Assembly: GCF_001424905.1 (NCBI RefSeq) | Contig: NZ_LMCU01000001.1 | Span: 2,163,480 to 2,227,479, forward strand | Source of the DNA: Leifsonia sp. Root112D2 | GTDB taxonomy: Bacteria; Actinomycetota; Actinomycetes; Actinomycetales; Microbacteriaceae | Length of the DNA stretch: 64,000 nt | Direction of reading: 5' to 3' | Shown here: positions 42,589-50,584 of the stretch, piece by piece | Numbering within the stretch: the stretch's first letter is position 1 | How the letters are laid out: each line of letters starts with the position of its first letter | The notes under the pieces: model-generated | Databases searched by the model: none | What the model saw: only the letters and a program-made list of their open reading frames with translations | Told to the model about the DNA's origin: nothing | Made by a program: the position numbers and the translations under genes

Positions 42589-43293
42589 TCAGGCCTCTTC
42601 GGCGGGTGCGACGGCGCTGGTCGGTGCGGATGCAGGTGCGAATGCCGCGGGTGAGGCATCCGTCAGCCGCGAACGACGATCGAGCCACCAGGCGCGGAAT
42701 CCGAAGACAACCGAGGCCAGGATGAACGCGCCGCCGATGACGTATGCCGCGCTCTTGATGCCCGGAACGGAGGCCGCGAAGTAGCCGATCACCGTCATGC
42801 CGGCGCCCCAGGCCACCGCGCCGACGAGGTTGCTCGTGAGGAATCGGTAATAGTTCATGCGGCCGACGCCGGCGATCACCGGAATGAATACTCGGCCCCA
42901 CGGCATGAAGCGCGCTATCACCACGGCCCACCAGCCGAACATCGTGTAGAAGCGCTCGGTCTTGGCGATGGCGGCCTGGGTGCGCCGCCCTCCGTGCCGA
43001 TCGAGATAGCCGCGACCGTAGCGACGGCCGAGAAGAAAGCCCACCTGGTCACCGAGGAACGCCGAGATGCCGACGCCTATCGCGAGTATCGCAATATTGA
43101 GGTTGCCGCTGGCGGCAGTGACGAGTCCGGCAGCGAAAAGCAGGGAATCGCCGGTGATGAACGGAATGAAGATGCCGAGAAAGACGGCGGTGCCGGCGAA
43201 GACGAGCCCCCACACCAGCACATAGAAGACGACGACTCCCGTGCCGGTGAGCACCTCATTCAGCTGGCCGTCGAGGGCGGCCGTACGTAGCAT
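42589..43293 (-). CDS. DedA family membrane protein (second)
   Basis: 234 residues with the same DedA architecture: FLGIFIPFITGDSLLFAAG, GDQVGFLLGRRYGRGY and ARFMPWGRVFIPVIAGVGRM. Compared with the neighbouring DedA protein, the acidic FAETG site is replaced by GTAVFLG, so the two are not equivalent. AAGGA lies about seven bases before ATG 43293. A DtxR-type iron box lies 23 bases further upstream, which hints at iron control of this gene only. Confidence 0.87.
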   Translation of the reverse strand: MLRTAALDGQLNEVLTGTGVVVFYVLVWGLVFAGTAVFLGIFIPFITGDSLLFAAGLVTAASGNLNIAILAIGVGISAFLGDQVGFLLGRRYGRGYLDRHGGRRTQAAIAKTERFYTMFGWWAVVIARFMPWGRVFIPVIAGVGRMNYYRFLTSNLVGAVAWGAGMTVIGYFAASVPGIKSAAYVIGGAFILASVVFGFRAWWLDRRSRLTDASPAAFAPASAPTSAVAPAEEA

Positions 43294-43315
43294 CGTGATC
43301 CTTCCGCTTCGGCTA

Positions 43316-43336
43316 GCTTAGGCAAGCCTAACCCGA
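43316..43336 (-). promoter_or_regulatory. DtxR/IdeR-type iron box
   Basis: TTAGGC-AA-GCCTAA is a perfect 6-bp inverted repeat within a 19-bp stretch that agrees with the DtxR consensus (as I recall it) at 15 positions. It is about 25 bases from the DedA start and 100 bases from the tad operon. Confidence 0.6.
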
Positions 43337-43433
43337 AGGCAGATGCCGTCGGGCGCGCGAGCCGTATCGCCTCGATAAGGCGGCCTGTGGATAACTTCAG
43401 CGGGGTATTCGCGTTTTGCACCAAGATGCTGGC

Positions 43434-44666
43434 ATGAACGATGCCGTGCGCGTGATTGCCGAGAAGGTGCGCACCCGCGTGCGCAGCGAGGGAGTGGATC
43501 TGGCCGGCAGCGGCTCGCTCGCGCACGAGTATGTGCACGATGAACTGCGTCGCTACAGTGAGCGGGCTCTCGGCGGTTCGATGCCGTTGATTGCGGATGA
43601 GCGCGAGGCCGCGCGCCAGATTGTCGCCTCGCTCACCGGCTTCGGTGCGCTGCAGCTCTACCTTGACGACCCGGACATCGAAGAGGTCTGGATCAACGCT
43701 CCTGACCGCATCTTCATAGCGCGCAACGGAGTGCCCGAGTTGACCTCGACGGTGATCAGCGACGCCGAGATTCGTGACCTGGTGGAGCGAATGCTGCAGT
43801 CCTCCGGCCGTCGGGTCGATCTCTCCTCGCCGTTCGTCGATGCGTCCCTGCCCGACGGCTCTCGGCTGCACGTCGTGATTCCCGACATCACGCATCGGCA
43901 TTGGGCGGTGAACATCCGCAAGTTCACCAAACGCATCCGGGAACTGAAGCAGCTTGTCGGGCTGGAATCGATGTCGCCGCAGGCCGCCGAATTTCTGCGG
44001 ATGTGCGTGCTCGCGAACCAGAACATTCTTGTCTCAGGCGCGACCCAGAGCGGCAAGACCACCCTGTTGAACGCGCTGCTCTCGTCGGCGCGGCCGTCGG
44101 ATCGCATCGTGACGGTGGAGGAGACCTTCGAACTCGATCTCTCGGCGCAGGATGTCGTCTCGATGCAGTGTCGTCAGCCCAGCCTCGAGGGCAGCGGCGA
44201 GATCTCGCTGCGGCGGCTCATCAAGGAGGCGATGCGCATGCGTCCCGACCGGCTGGTGGTCGGCGAGGTGCGCGAGGCGGAGAGCCTCGACCTGCTTATC
44301 GCGCTGAATTCAGGGCTTCCCGGCATGTGCAGCATTCATGCGAACGGGGCACGCGACGCGCTGTCGAAACTCTCGACGCTTCCCCTGCTGGCGGGTCGCA
44401 ACATCGACTCCTCCTTTGTCGTGCCCACTGTCGCCAGCTGCGTCGACATCGTGGTGCACTGTGAAATGGATCGACGGGGGCGGCGCACCATCGCGGAGAT
44501 CATCGCGCCGAGCGGTCACGTCACGGGCGGCATCATCGAGGCGAGCCCGATCTTCGAGCGTCGCTCCGGTCTGCTTGTGCACACGGGCGGCTACCCGACC
44601 AAGCTGGCCAAGTTTCAGGCGGCCGGCCTCGATCCTGCCGTCGTGCTGCGGGGGAGCGCGGCATGA
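43434..44666 (+). CDS. tadA: TadA/CpaF-type secretion ATPase
   Basis: 410 residues of the type II/IV secretion ATPase family. LVSGATQSGKTTLLNALL is the Walker A site, then RIVTVEETFELDL (Asp box), the Walker B region RMRPDRLVVGEVRE and the His box GMCSIHANGA. It powers assembly of Flp pili at the cytoplasmic face. ATG 43434 is chosen; the ribosome-binding site is weak. It starts the tad operon with ATGA overlap to the next gene. Confidence 0.92.
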   Translation: MNDAVRVIAEKVRTRVRSEGVDLAGSGSLAHEYVHDELRRYSERALGGSMPLIADEREAARQIVASLTGFGALQLYLDDPDIEEVWINAPDRIFIARNGVPELTSTVISDAEIRDLVERMLQSSGRRVDLSSPFVDASLPDGSRLHVVIPDITHRHWAVNIRKFTKRIRELKQLVGLESMSPQAAEFLRMCVLANQNILVSGATQSGKTTLLNALLSSARPSDRIVTVEETFELDLSAQDVVSMQCRQPSLEGSGEISLRRLIKEAMRMRPDRLVVGEVREAESLDLLIALNSGLPGMCSIHANGARDALSKLSTLPLLAGRNIDSSFVVPTVASCVDIVVHCEMDRRGRRTIAEIIAPSGHVTGGIIEASPIFERRSGLLVHTGGYPTKLAKFQAAGLDPAVVLRGSAA

Positions 44667-45529
44667 CGCTCGTTCTGGGCGCTGTCTTTGGCGCGGGTGT
44701 GCTGCTCGTTTTGTCACCGTTCGTGTGGCCGCTGGGCCCTCGCCGCGTCGTGGCGAACCGTGGCGGGCCCCTCGATGCTCTGCGCACTCTTCTGACCCTG
44801 GCAGGCATGCCAACGCTGCCGCCCACCGGATTCATCGCGATCTCGATACTGCTCGGGCTCGTGCTCGGCATGGTTGCCCAGGCGGTACTCGGTGTTGTGG
44901 CGCTTTCGATGGCCGCGGCAATCGTCGGCGCGCTCGCACCGACAACGATCATCGGGCTTCGGGTGCGCTCTCGACGGCGCGCAAGCCGTGCGGTGTGGCC
45001 GGATGCCGTGGATCAACTGGTCTCCGCCGTGCGGTCCGGACTGGCCCTGCCCGACAGCGTGAGCACGCTGGCATATACCGGGCCCGCGGCCACCCGCGAG
45101 GCCTTTGCCGGCTTCGAGCGCGACTATCGAGTCAGCGGCAACTTCTCCAGAAGCATTGATGCGCTCAAGGAGTCGCTGGCCGATCCGGTGGCCGATCGCA
45201 TCCTGGAGACACTGCGGATGGCCCGCGAGGTGGGCGGCAGCGACCTGACGCTCGTGTTGCGCAGTCTCTCCGTCTACCTCCGTGAGGAGAGTGCCATCCG
45301 TTCGGAGGTCGAGGCGCGGCAGTCGTGGGTGACGAACGCGGCGAGGCTCGGCGTTGCCGCTCCGTGGATCGTGCTGCTTCTGCTTGCCTCGCGGCCTGAG
45401 GCGGCGCAGGCATACAACTCGCCGACCGGGGTCACGGTGATCATCGTTGGACTCGTCGTGTCTGTGCTGGCATACCGGGCGATGCGCGCCCTGGGGCGGT
45501 TGCCCGAGGAAAAACGGTGGTTCCGATGA
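44663..45529 (+). CDS. tadB: Tad pilus platform protein TadB (type II secretion F domain)
   Basis: 288 residues with two N-terminal and two C-terminal membrane segments around a T2SF cytoplasmic domain (about 115-240; DQLVSAVRSGLALPDSVS, ILETLRMAREVGGSDL). It pairs with TadC as the inner-membrane platform. ATGA overlap with tadA. Confidence 0.88.
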   Translation: MTLVLGAVFGAGVLLVLSPFVWPLGPRRVVANRGGPLDALRTLLTLAGMPTLPPTGFIAISILLGLVLGMVAQAVLGVVALSMAAAIVGALAPTTIIGLRVRSRRRASRAVWPDAVDQLVSAVRSGLALPDSVSTLAYTGPAATREAFAGFERDYRVSGNFSRSIDALKESLADPVADRILETLRMAREVGGSDLTLVLRSLSVYLREESAIRSEVEARQSWVTNAARLGVAAPWIVLLLLASRPEAAQAYNSPTGVTVIIVGLVVSVLAYRAMRALGRLPEEKRWFR

Positions 45530-46464
45530 GCGCGCTCGTGGCGTGGGGAGTGCTCTGCGGGCTGGTTCTGGGCCTCGGCTTGTGGTCCATCGTGGGTGCA
45601 CTGCCGCGGTTGAGTCGCCCGCGCCTCGCCGACCGGGTCGCGCCCTACATTCTGGACGTCTCTGAGACGGCACACAGCTTCGTTTCGCGAAAGTCGGTCG
45701 ACCCCTTGCCCATTCTGGGCACGGTGCTCGGCCCCCTCGCCGGGGCACTGCGCGACACCGTCTCACGCATTCTCGGCGGCAACGAGACTGTAGAGCGACG
45801 GTTGCGTCAGGCCAGGCTGCCCACAACCGTCGAGGAGTTTCGGGGACGACAACTGACGTGGGCCGTGTTGGGACTGGTTACCGGCATCCTGGCTCTCGTA
45901 GCAGTCTCGCCGTTTCGTTCGGTTCCGCCGATTGCACAGATGGCTCTCCCGCTGGTTGCCGCCGGCTGTGGTTTCGCGCTCAAGGACTGGCTCCTGCAGC
46001 GCGCGGCCGCCGCTCGAACCCGGCGTATCGCCAGTGAGTTTCCGACCGTTCTGGAATTTCTGACCCTCAGCCTGTCGGCCGGGGAAGGCGTGCTCGATGC
46101 GCTGCGTCGCATCTCTCGCACAAGCTCGGGCGAGCTCGCCCATGAGTTCGCCCTGGTCGTGGCAGAGGTGAACACCGGCGTTTCCCTCGTGCAGGCGCTG
46201 AAATCCGTGGAACGGCGAATCGATCTCGCCATTCTCAGCCGGTGCATCGACGCGATAGCCGGTGCTCTCGAACACGGATCCCCGCTCGCCGAGGTGCTGC
46301 GGGCCCAGGCGCAGGACGCGCGGGAGGAATCCAAGCGGGCGTTGCTCGAGATCGCGGGCAAGAAAGAGGTGGCGATGATGGTGCCGCTCGTCTTCTTGAT
46401 TCTGCCCGTTACTGTGCTTTTCGCCATTTTTCCCGGGGTCTTCGTGCTCCAGGCCGGGTTCTGA
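45517..46464 (+). CDS. tadC: Tad pilus platform protein TadC (type II secretion F domain)
   Basis: 315 residues. Membrane segments at the N-terminus, middle and C-terminus surround a T2SF domain (about 180-275; FPTVLEFLTLSLSAGEGVLD, RRIDLAILSRCIDAIAGALE). GTG 45517 is preferred because GAGGA is six bases upstream; ATG 45526 is the alternative. Its TGA shares a base with an ATG (46464) that opens the repeat-containing frame before the pilin. Confidence 0.88.
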   Translation: MVPMSALVAWGVLCGLVLGLGLWSIVGALPRLSRPRLADRVAPYILDVSETAHSFVSRKSVDPLPILGTVLGPLAGALRDTVSRILGGNETVERRLRQARLPTTVEEFRGRQLTWAVLGLVTGILALVAVSPFRSVPPIAQMALPLVAAGCGFALKDWLLQRAAAARTRRIASEFPTVLEFLTLSLSAGEGVLDALRRISRTSSGELAHEFALVVAEVNTGVSLVQALKSVERRIDLAILSRCIDAIAGALEHGSPLAEVLRAQAQDAREESKRALLEIAGKKEVAMMVPLVFLILPVTVLFAIFPGVFVLQAGF

Positions 46465-46479
46465 TGAGCCGGCGTCGCG

Positions 46480-46539
46480 TGTCATCGAAAGACGTGTCAT
46501 CGAGAGACGTGTCATCGAAAGACGTGTCATCGAAAGAAA
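46480..46539 (+). repeat. Four tandem 15-bp repeats between tadC and the pilin gene
   Basis: The unit TGTCATCGAAAGACG is repeated four times with small changes (46480, 46495, 46510, 46525). The length is a multiple of three, so the frame from ATG 46464 stays open through it as (VSS[KR][DE])n. Confidence 0.85.
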
Positions 46540-46550
46540 GTAGGAGAGCA

Positions 46551-46727
46551 GTGTCTATATTCACCCGTGCCGTGCGGCGCATTCACCGAGACGAGACGGG
46601 CGATGTGCCCGGCTGGGTGCTCATCACTCTCATGACCGCAGGTTTGGTCATCATTATCTGGGGGCTCGCCGGCCCGGCCCTGAGCGGCGTGTTCGAGCAG
46701 GCCATCTCCCGCGTCACCAGTTTCTGA
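46551..46727 (+). CDS. Small Flp-type pilin-like membrane protein
   Basis: 58 residues from GTG 46551, which has AGGAG four bases upstream. A basic head (FTRAVRRIHRDETGDV) is followed by one membrane helix (WVLITLMTAGLVIIIWGLAG), the layout of actinobacterial Flp pilins and their leaders. The canonical Gly-x4-Glu cleavage context is not clear, and no prepilin peptidase is present in the window. Translation could instead begin at ATG 46464, overlapping the tadC stop, adding 29 residues with the (VSSKD)4 repeat. Position between tadC and tadE supports the pilin role. Confidence 0.75.
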   Translation: MSIFTRAVRRIHRDETGDVPGWVLITLMTAGLVIIIWGLAGPALSGVFEQAISRVTSF

Positions 46728-46731
46728 ACAC

Positions 46732-47133
46732 GTGTCGAGCATCGCGGCCCGCTGGCGCAGTGACGAGGGGTCGGCAGCCGCCGAGTTCGTCATGGTCGGC
46801 GCCCTGCTGACGGTGCTTACCCTTTCGGTACTGCAACTGGCGCTCGCCCTGCACATTCGCAATACGGTGCTGGATGCCGCTGCCGAGGGGGCCCGCTTCG
46901 CCGCGTTGGCAGACAACGGCCTGCCCGACGGCGAAGAGCGCACGCGAGAACTCATCACCACGGTTATCGGCGCCGGGTACGCCCGCGACATCAGCGCCGC
47001 ATACGGCAGTTACCTTGGGCAGTCTGCGGCGACCATCACCGTGCGTGCACCGCTGCCACTGATCGGGTTGATCGGCATCGATGACGGGCTGGAGGTGAGT
47101 GGCCATGCGTCCGTTGAGGCGCTGGAGCGCTGA
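46732..47133 (+). CDS. TadE-like pseudopilin
   Basis: 133 residues. The N-terminal motif DEGSAAAEFVMVGALLTVLTL (acidic Glu five residues into a membrane helix after Gly) is the TadE signature; LDAAAEGARFAALA follows. Pseudopilins of this type help start or shape the Flp pilus. GTG 46732 follows the pilin stop by four bases. Confidence 0.87.
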   Translation: MSSIAARWRSDEGSAAAEFVMVGALLTVLTLSVLQLALALHIRNTVLDAAAEGARFAALADNGLPDGEERTRELITTVIGAGYARDISAAYGSYLGQSAATITVRAPLPLIGLIGIDDGLEVSGHASVEALER

Positions 47134-47569
47134 ACTGGCATCGGATGCCGGTTCCGCGTCGCTCGAATTCATCACCGTGGGCGTTCTCATGCTCGTGCCG
47201 TTCGTCTATCTCGTGCTCGCCGTCGCAAGCATCCAGGGTGGCGCGCTCGCCGTCGAAGGCGCGGCGCGGCAGGCCGCTCGGGTCTATGTGCAAGCGCCGA
47301 ACGCCAGGGAAGGGGAGGCCAGGGTGAGTCGCGCCGTGCAGTTCGCGCTCGCCGACTACGGAATGAAGGCCGACGGCGCGCACGTGAGCATCCGGTGCTC
47401 GCCGAAGCCGAGAGAGTGCTTCACCCGACGCGGCACGGTGACCGTGACGGTTGCAGTGCGCGCCCCGTTGCCGCTGGTGCCCGAAGCCCTGGACCTGGCG
47501 AAGACGGCGAGCGTTCCGCTGCAGGCAACGGCGGCCCAGCAGGTCTCACGCTTCTGGGGCGCGCGATGA
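47105..47569 (+). CDS. TadE/TadF-like pseudopilin
   Basis: 154 residues with the same N-terminal layout (DAGSASLEFITVGVLMLVPF) and VEGAARQAARVYV. It carries a Cys pair around CSPKPREC. GGAGGTGA lies six bases before ATG 47105, which lies inside the end of the preceding gene. Its stop overlaps the next start (ATGA). Confidence 0.85.
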   Translation: MRPLRRWSAELASDAGSASLEFITVGVLMLVPFVYLVLAVASIQGGALAVEGAARQAARVYVQAPNAREGEARVSRAVQFALADYGMKADGAHVSIRCSPKPRECFTRRGTVTVTVAVRAPLPLVPEALDLAKTASVPLQATAAQQVSRFWGAR

Positions 47570-48012
47570 GGCGGATGCGTGCACGCATAGGCGACGACGA
47601 GGGCTCGACGCTGCCGCTGGTGATCTTCTTCGCCATGCTCTCCCTCGTACTTGTGCTGCTGGTCGTGGCGGCCACCTCGCTGTATCTCGAACGCAAGCGG
47701 CTCTTCACGCTGGCGGATGGCGCGGCGCTCGTGGGCGCGGAAGCGTTCGATCTCGATGATGTAGCGGTCGACGGAACGCGGCTGCGCCCGACGTTGAGCG
47801 ATGATGAGGTGCGTGACGCCGTCGGCGACTATCTGCGCGACAACCCGATCGGCCACTTCGACGACCTGCGGCTTGCCCGCGCCGAATCGCCGGATGGATC
47901 GAGCGCGACTGTCACGCTCACCTCGTCGTGGAAACCCCCGGTAGTGTCGCTGCTGCTCCCCGCGGGGATTCGCCTCGAGGTGACTTCGGTGGCGCGATCC
48001 GTCTTGTGGTAG
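47566..48012 (+). CDS. TadG-like pilus assembly protein
   Basis: 148 residues. The N-terminal helix (DDEGSTLPLVIFFAMLSLVLVLL) and YLERKRLFTLADGAALVGAEAF match the Tad-type family often labelled pilus assembly TadG-like in Actinobacteria. Last gene of the tad operon; repeat copy E follows. Confidence 0.82.
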   Translation: MRRMRARIGDDEGSTLPLVIFFAMLSLVLVLLVVAATSLYLERKRLFTLADGAALVGAEAFDLDDVAVDGTRLRPTLSDDEVRDAVGDYLRDNPIGHFDDLRLARAESPDGSSATVTLTSSWKPPVVSLLLPAGIRLEVTSVARSVLW

Positions 48013-48030
48013 CTCGAGTTACGTAGGCGC

Positions 48031-48071
48031 GGTCTCGATATGCGGCCTCCTCCGTCGGCCGCTACTCGACC
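48031..48071 (-). repeat. Dispersed hairpin repeat, copy E
   Basis: Read on the minus strand: GGTCGAGTAG, a hairpin GCGGCC/GGCCGC with a 9-nt loop, then ATATCGAGACC. Its GAGTAG supplies the last codon and stop codon of the MFS gene. Confidence 0.7.
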
Positions 48072-49327
48072 GACGGGATGGGTGGGCGCGGGCGGCGGGG
48101 CACGTAGCGTGGAATCCAGCGCACGAGCAGGCCTGCACCGACCAGGCCGAGCACGCCCATGCCGATCACGGCCGCACCGAGGGAGGCAACGGCCGTGGCG
48201 GCCGAGATCGCGAGCGGGGCGGCAGCCTGCCCGACATCTCCGGTGAAACGCCAGGCGCCGAGGAATGGCGCCGGATTTCCCGGCGGCGCCAGATCCGCAC
48301 CGAGGGTCATCAGAAGCCCACTGCCCACGCCGTTCGCCAGCGACATGAACACAGCTACGGCGACGAACCAGGGCTCGGCCGTCACAAACGCGAGAGCGAT
48401 GTGCGCCAGGCCCAGACCCACCATGGACGGTATGGCCGACGACATGCGGCCGAAACGGTCCATGATCTGACCCGAGACGTAGAAGAGGGCGAAATCTACG
48501 GCGCCGGCGAGACCGATGATGAGAGCGGTGTTCGTGTCGCTGATGCCTATCGCCACCGCATACAGCGGCAGAATGACGGTGCGTGAGGAGCGCAGGCCGC
48601 CGATGAGAGCGGCGCCGACGCCCATGTGTGCGAGCACCCCGCGATTCGCCCAAATGGTGCGGAAGAGACCCTCGGTGCGCGCTCTCGCCTCCTGTTTGCC
48701 GGCATCCGGTTCCGAGTGCGGATGCCCGGTCTGCCGCTGCGCCGCCAGCGTCGTGCTCGGGTCGGGCACGATGAACAGCACCACTGCCACCAGCACGCAC
48801 GCGGCGATGTGCACCCAGAACACAGCATGTGTGTCGCCGAAAAGCCCGATGACTCCGGCGCTGATGAACGGACCGACGAACCAGCCGCCGCGAAACACAC
48901 CGCCGAGGGTGCTGAGGGCGCGTGCGCGGTACTTCACTGGAACATACCCGGTCATGAAGGCGTGCCGGGCCAGGGCGAAGACCGCTGTGGCGATTCCGAT
49001 CAGAAACACGCCGATCGTCAGCGCGAGTGTCGTGGGGGAGAGCAGACAGACGCTCAAGCCTACGATGCACAGCAACGACGCCCAGATCATGGCGTTGCGC
49101 TCGCCGATTCGTGAGACCACCCAGCCGCTGGGAATGTCGCCGAGCACCTCGCCGACCATGATCATCCCGCCGATGAGCCCCGCCATGGCGAGCCCGGCAC
49201 CGAGGTTGCTCGCCACGATCGGAATGATCGGAATGATGGCGCCCTCGCCGATGGAGAAGATGAGTGTCGGCAGGAATGCCGCCAGCGCGACGGCGCGAAT
49301 GCTGAAGGGGCGCTCGTCGGTGCTCAT
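48062..49327 (-). CDS. MFS transporter
   Basis: 421 residues with 12 membrane segments. The MFS motif A-like loop reads GEVLGDIPSGWVVSRIGERN after segment 2, and a long charged loop (about 195-225) separates the two halves. The substrate cannot be inferred; it resembles drug or metabolite exporters. ATG 49327 lies eight bases after a TAGGCT box shared in spacing with the divergent prfB promoter. The stop codon derives from repeat copy E. Confidence 0.85.
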   Translation of the reverse strand: MSTDERPFSIRAVALAAFLPTLIFSIGEGAIIPIIPIVASNLGAGLAMAGLIGGMIMVGEVLGDIPSGWVVSRIGERNAMIWASLLCIVGLSVCLLSPTTLALTIGVFLIGIATAVFALARHAFMTGYVPVKYRARALSTLGGVFRGGWFVGPFISAGVIGLFGDTHAVFWVHIAACVLVAVVLFIVPDPSTTLAAQRQTGHPHSEPDAGKQEARARTEGLFRTIWANRGVLAHMGVGAALIGGLRSSRTVILPLYAVAIGISDTNTALIIGLAGAVDFALFYVSGQIMDRFGRMSSAIPSMVGLGLAHIALAFVTAEPWFVAVAVFMSLANGVGSGLLMTLGADLAPPGNPAPFLGAWRFTGDVGQAAAPLAISAATAVASLGAAVIGMGVLGLVGAGLLVRWIPRYVPRRPRPPIPSVE

Positions 49328-49335
49328 CGCGTTTC

Positions 49336-49341
49336 AGCCTA
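49336..49341 (-). promoter_or_regulatory. -10 box TAGGCT for the MFS gene
   Basis: Minus-strand TAGGCT, eight bases before ATG 49327. Confidence 0.5.
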
Positions 49342-49370
49342 GGCCTGCCGCGCGCACTCGATCGCGCCGG

Positions 49371-49376
49371 TAGGCT
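49371..49376 (+). promoter_or_regulatory. -10 box TAGGCT for prfB
   Basis: TAGGCT ends nine bases before ATG 49386. Confidence 0.5.
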
Positions 49377-49385
49377 TGCAGCGAC

Positions 49386-50498
49386 ATGATTGAACTGGAC
49401 TTTTCGCAGCAGATCGCCGACCTTCGAGCCACGTTCGGCGACATCAGGGCCGTTGTTGACGTGCCGGCACTCGAGAAGGAGATCGCCAACCTCAGCGAAC
49501 AGGCCGGGGTACCCGACCTGTGGGACGACACGGCCAAGGCGCAGAAGGTGACGAGCGCGCTCAGCCATCGGCAGAGCGAACTGGCGCGCATCACCGAGAT
49601 AGCCCAGCGCCTCGACGACCTCGAGGTGCTGGTCGAGATGGCGACGGATGGCGAGGGCGACGAGCAATCCGCAGCCGAGGCGCGCACCGAACTCGCAGGG
49701 CTGCAGAAGACCTTGGGCGAGCTCGAGGTGCAGACCCTCCTGAGTGGTGAATACGACCCGCGTTCCGCGGTCATCACGATTCGTGCGGGCGCCGGGGGCG
49801 TGGATGCCGCGGACTTCGCCGAGATGCTGCTGCGCATGTACCTGCGCTGGGCCGAGCAGCACAACTACCCCACGAGCGTGCTCGACACGAGCTACGCGGA
49901 GGAGGCCGGCATCAAGTCTGCGACGTTCGAGGTGGACGCCCCGTATGCCTTCGGAACGCTTTCGGTCGAGGCCGGCACTCACCGGCTCGTACGCATGAGC
50001 CCGTTCAACTCGGCGGGTAAGCGCCAGACGAGCTTTGCAGCGGTGGAAGTGGTGCCGCTCATGGAGGAGACCGACCACATCGACGTACCGGAGGGCGACA
50101 TTCGCGTGGACGTGTTCCGGTCATCCGGCCCCGGAGGGCAGTCGGTGAACACGACGGACTCTGCCGTGCGCATCACCCACCTGCCCACCGGAATTGTGGT
50201 GAGCTGCCAGAACGAGAAGAGCCAGATTCAGAACCGCGCCGCCGCGATGCGGGTTCTGCAGTCCCGACTGTTGTTGCTGCAGCGCGAACAGGATGCCGCC
50301 ACGAAGAAGGAGCTGGCCGGCACCATCACCGCGAGCTGGGGCGACCAGATGCGCAGCTACGTGCTGGCGCCCTACCAAATGGTGAAGGATCTGCGCACCG
50401 ACTACGAGGTCAACAACCCGACCCACGTCTTCGATGGCGACCTGGACGGCTTTATTGCCGCCGGGATTCGATGGCGTTCGCTCAAGCCCGCGAAATAG
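49386..50498 (+). CDS. prfB: Peptide chain release factor 2
   Basis: 370 residues. The stop-codon recognition tripeptide SPF lies in RMSPFNSAGKRQTSF and the catalytic GGQ in SSGPGGQSVNTTDSA; the long N-terminal coiled-coil region is complete. It releases peptides at UGA and UAA. No internal UGA frameshift site is seen, in line with other Actinobacteria. Confidence 0.96.
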   Translation: MIELDFSQQIADLRATFGDIRAVVDVPALEKEIANLSEQAGVPDLWDDTAKAQKVTSALSHRQSELARITEIAQRLDDLEVLVEMATDGEGDEQSAAEARTELAGLQKTLGELEVQTLLSGEYDPRSAVITIRAGAGGVDAADFAEMLLRMYLRWAEQHNYPTSVLDTSYAEEAGIKSATFEVDAPYAFGTLSVEAGTHRLVRMSPFNSAGKRQTSFAAVEVVPLMEETDHIDVPEGDIRVDVFRSSGPGGQSVNTTDSAVRITHLPTGIVVSCQNEKSQIQNRAAAMRVLQSRLLLLQREQDAATKKELAGTITASWGDQMRSYVLAPYQMVKDLRTDYEVNNPTHVFDGDLDGFIAAGIRWRSLKPAK

Positions 50499-50569
50499 CC
50501 CCTCCAACTGGGTGGATTCACAGGCTCGGCTGGGGGCATGTCGCTGCAGGGATTATGCGACGCTCTGCT

Positions 50570-50575
50570 TAGGCT
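50570..50575 (+). promoter_or_regulatory. -10 box TAGGCT for ftsEX
   Basis: TAGGCT ends nine bases before ATG 50585. Confidence 0.5.
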
Positions 50576-50584
50576 CAAGAGGTC

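Noticed and set aside
46480..46539. Possible CRISPR-like array
   Set aside because: The units are only 15 bp, directly adjacent, without spacers, and no cas genes are present.
47829..50078. A 749-codon minus-strand frame covering parts of the MFS gene and prfB
   Set aside because: It runs across two established genes in other frames and its translation is low-complexity Arg/His.
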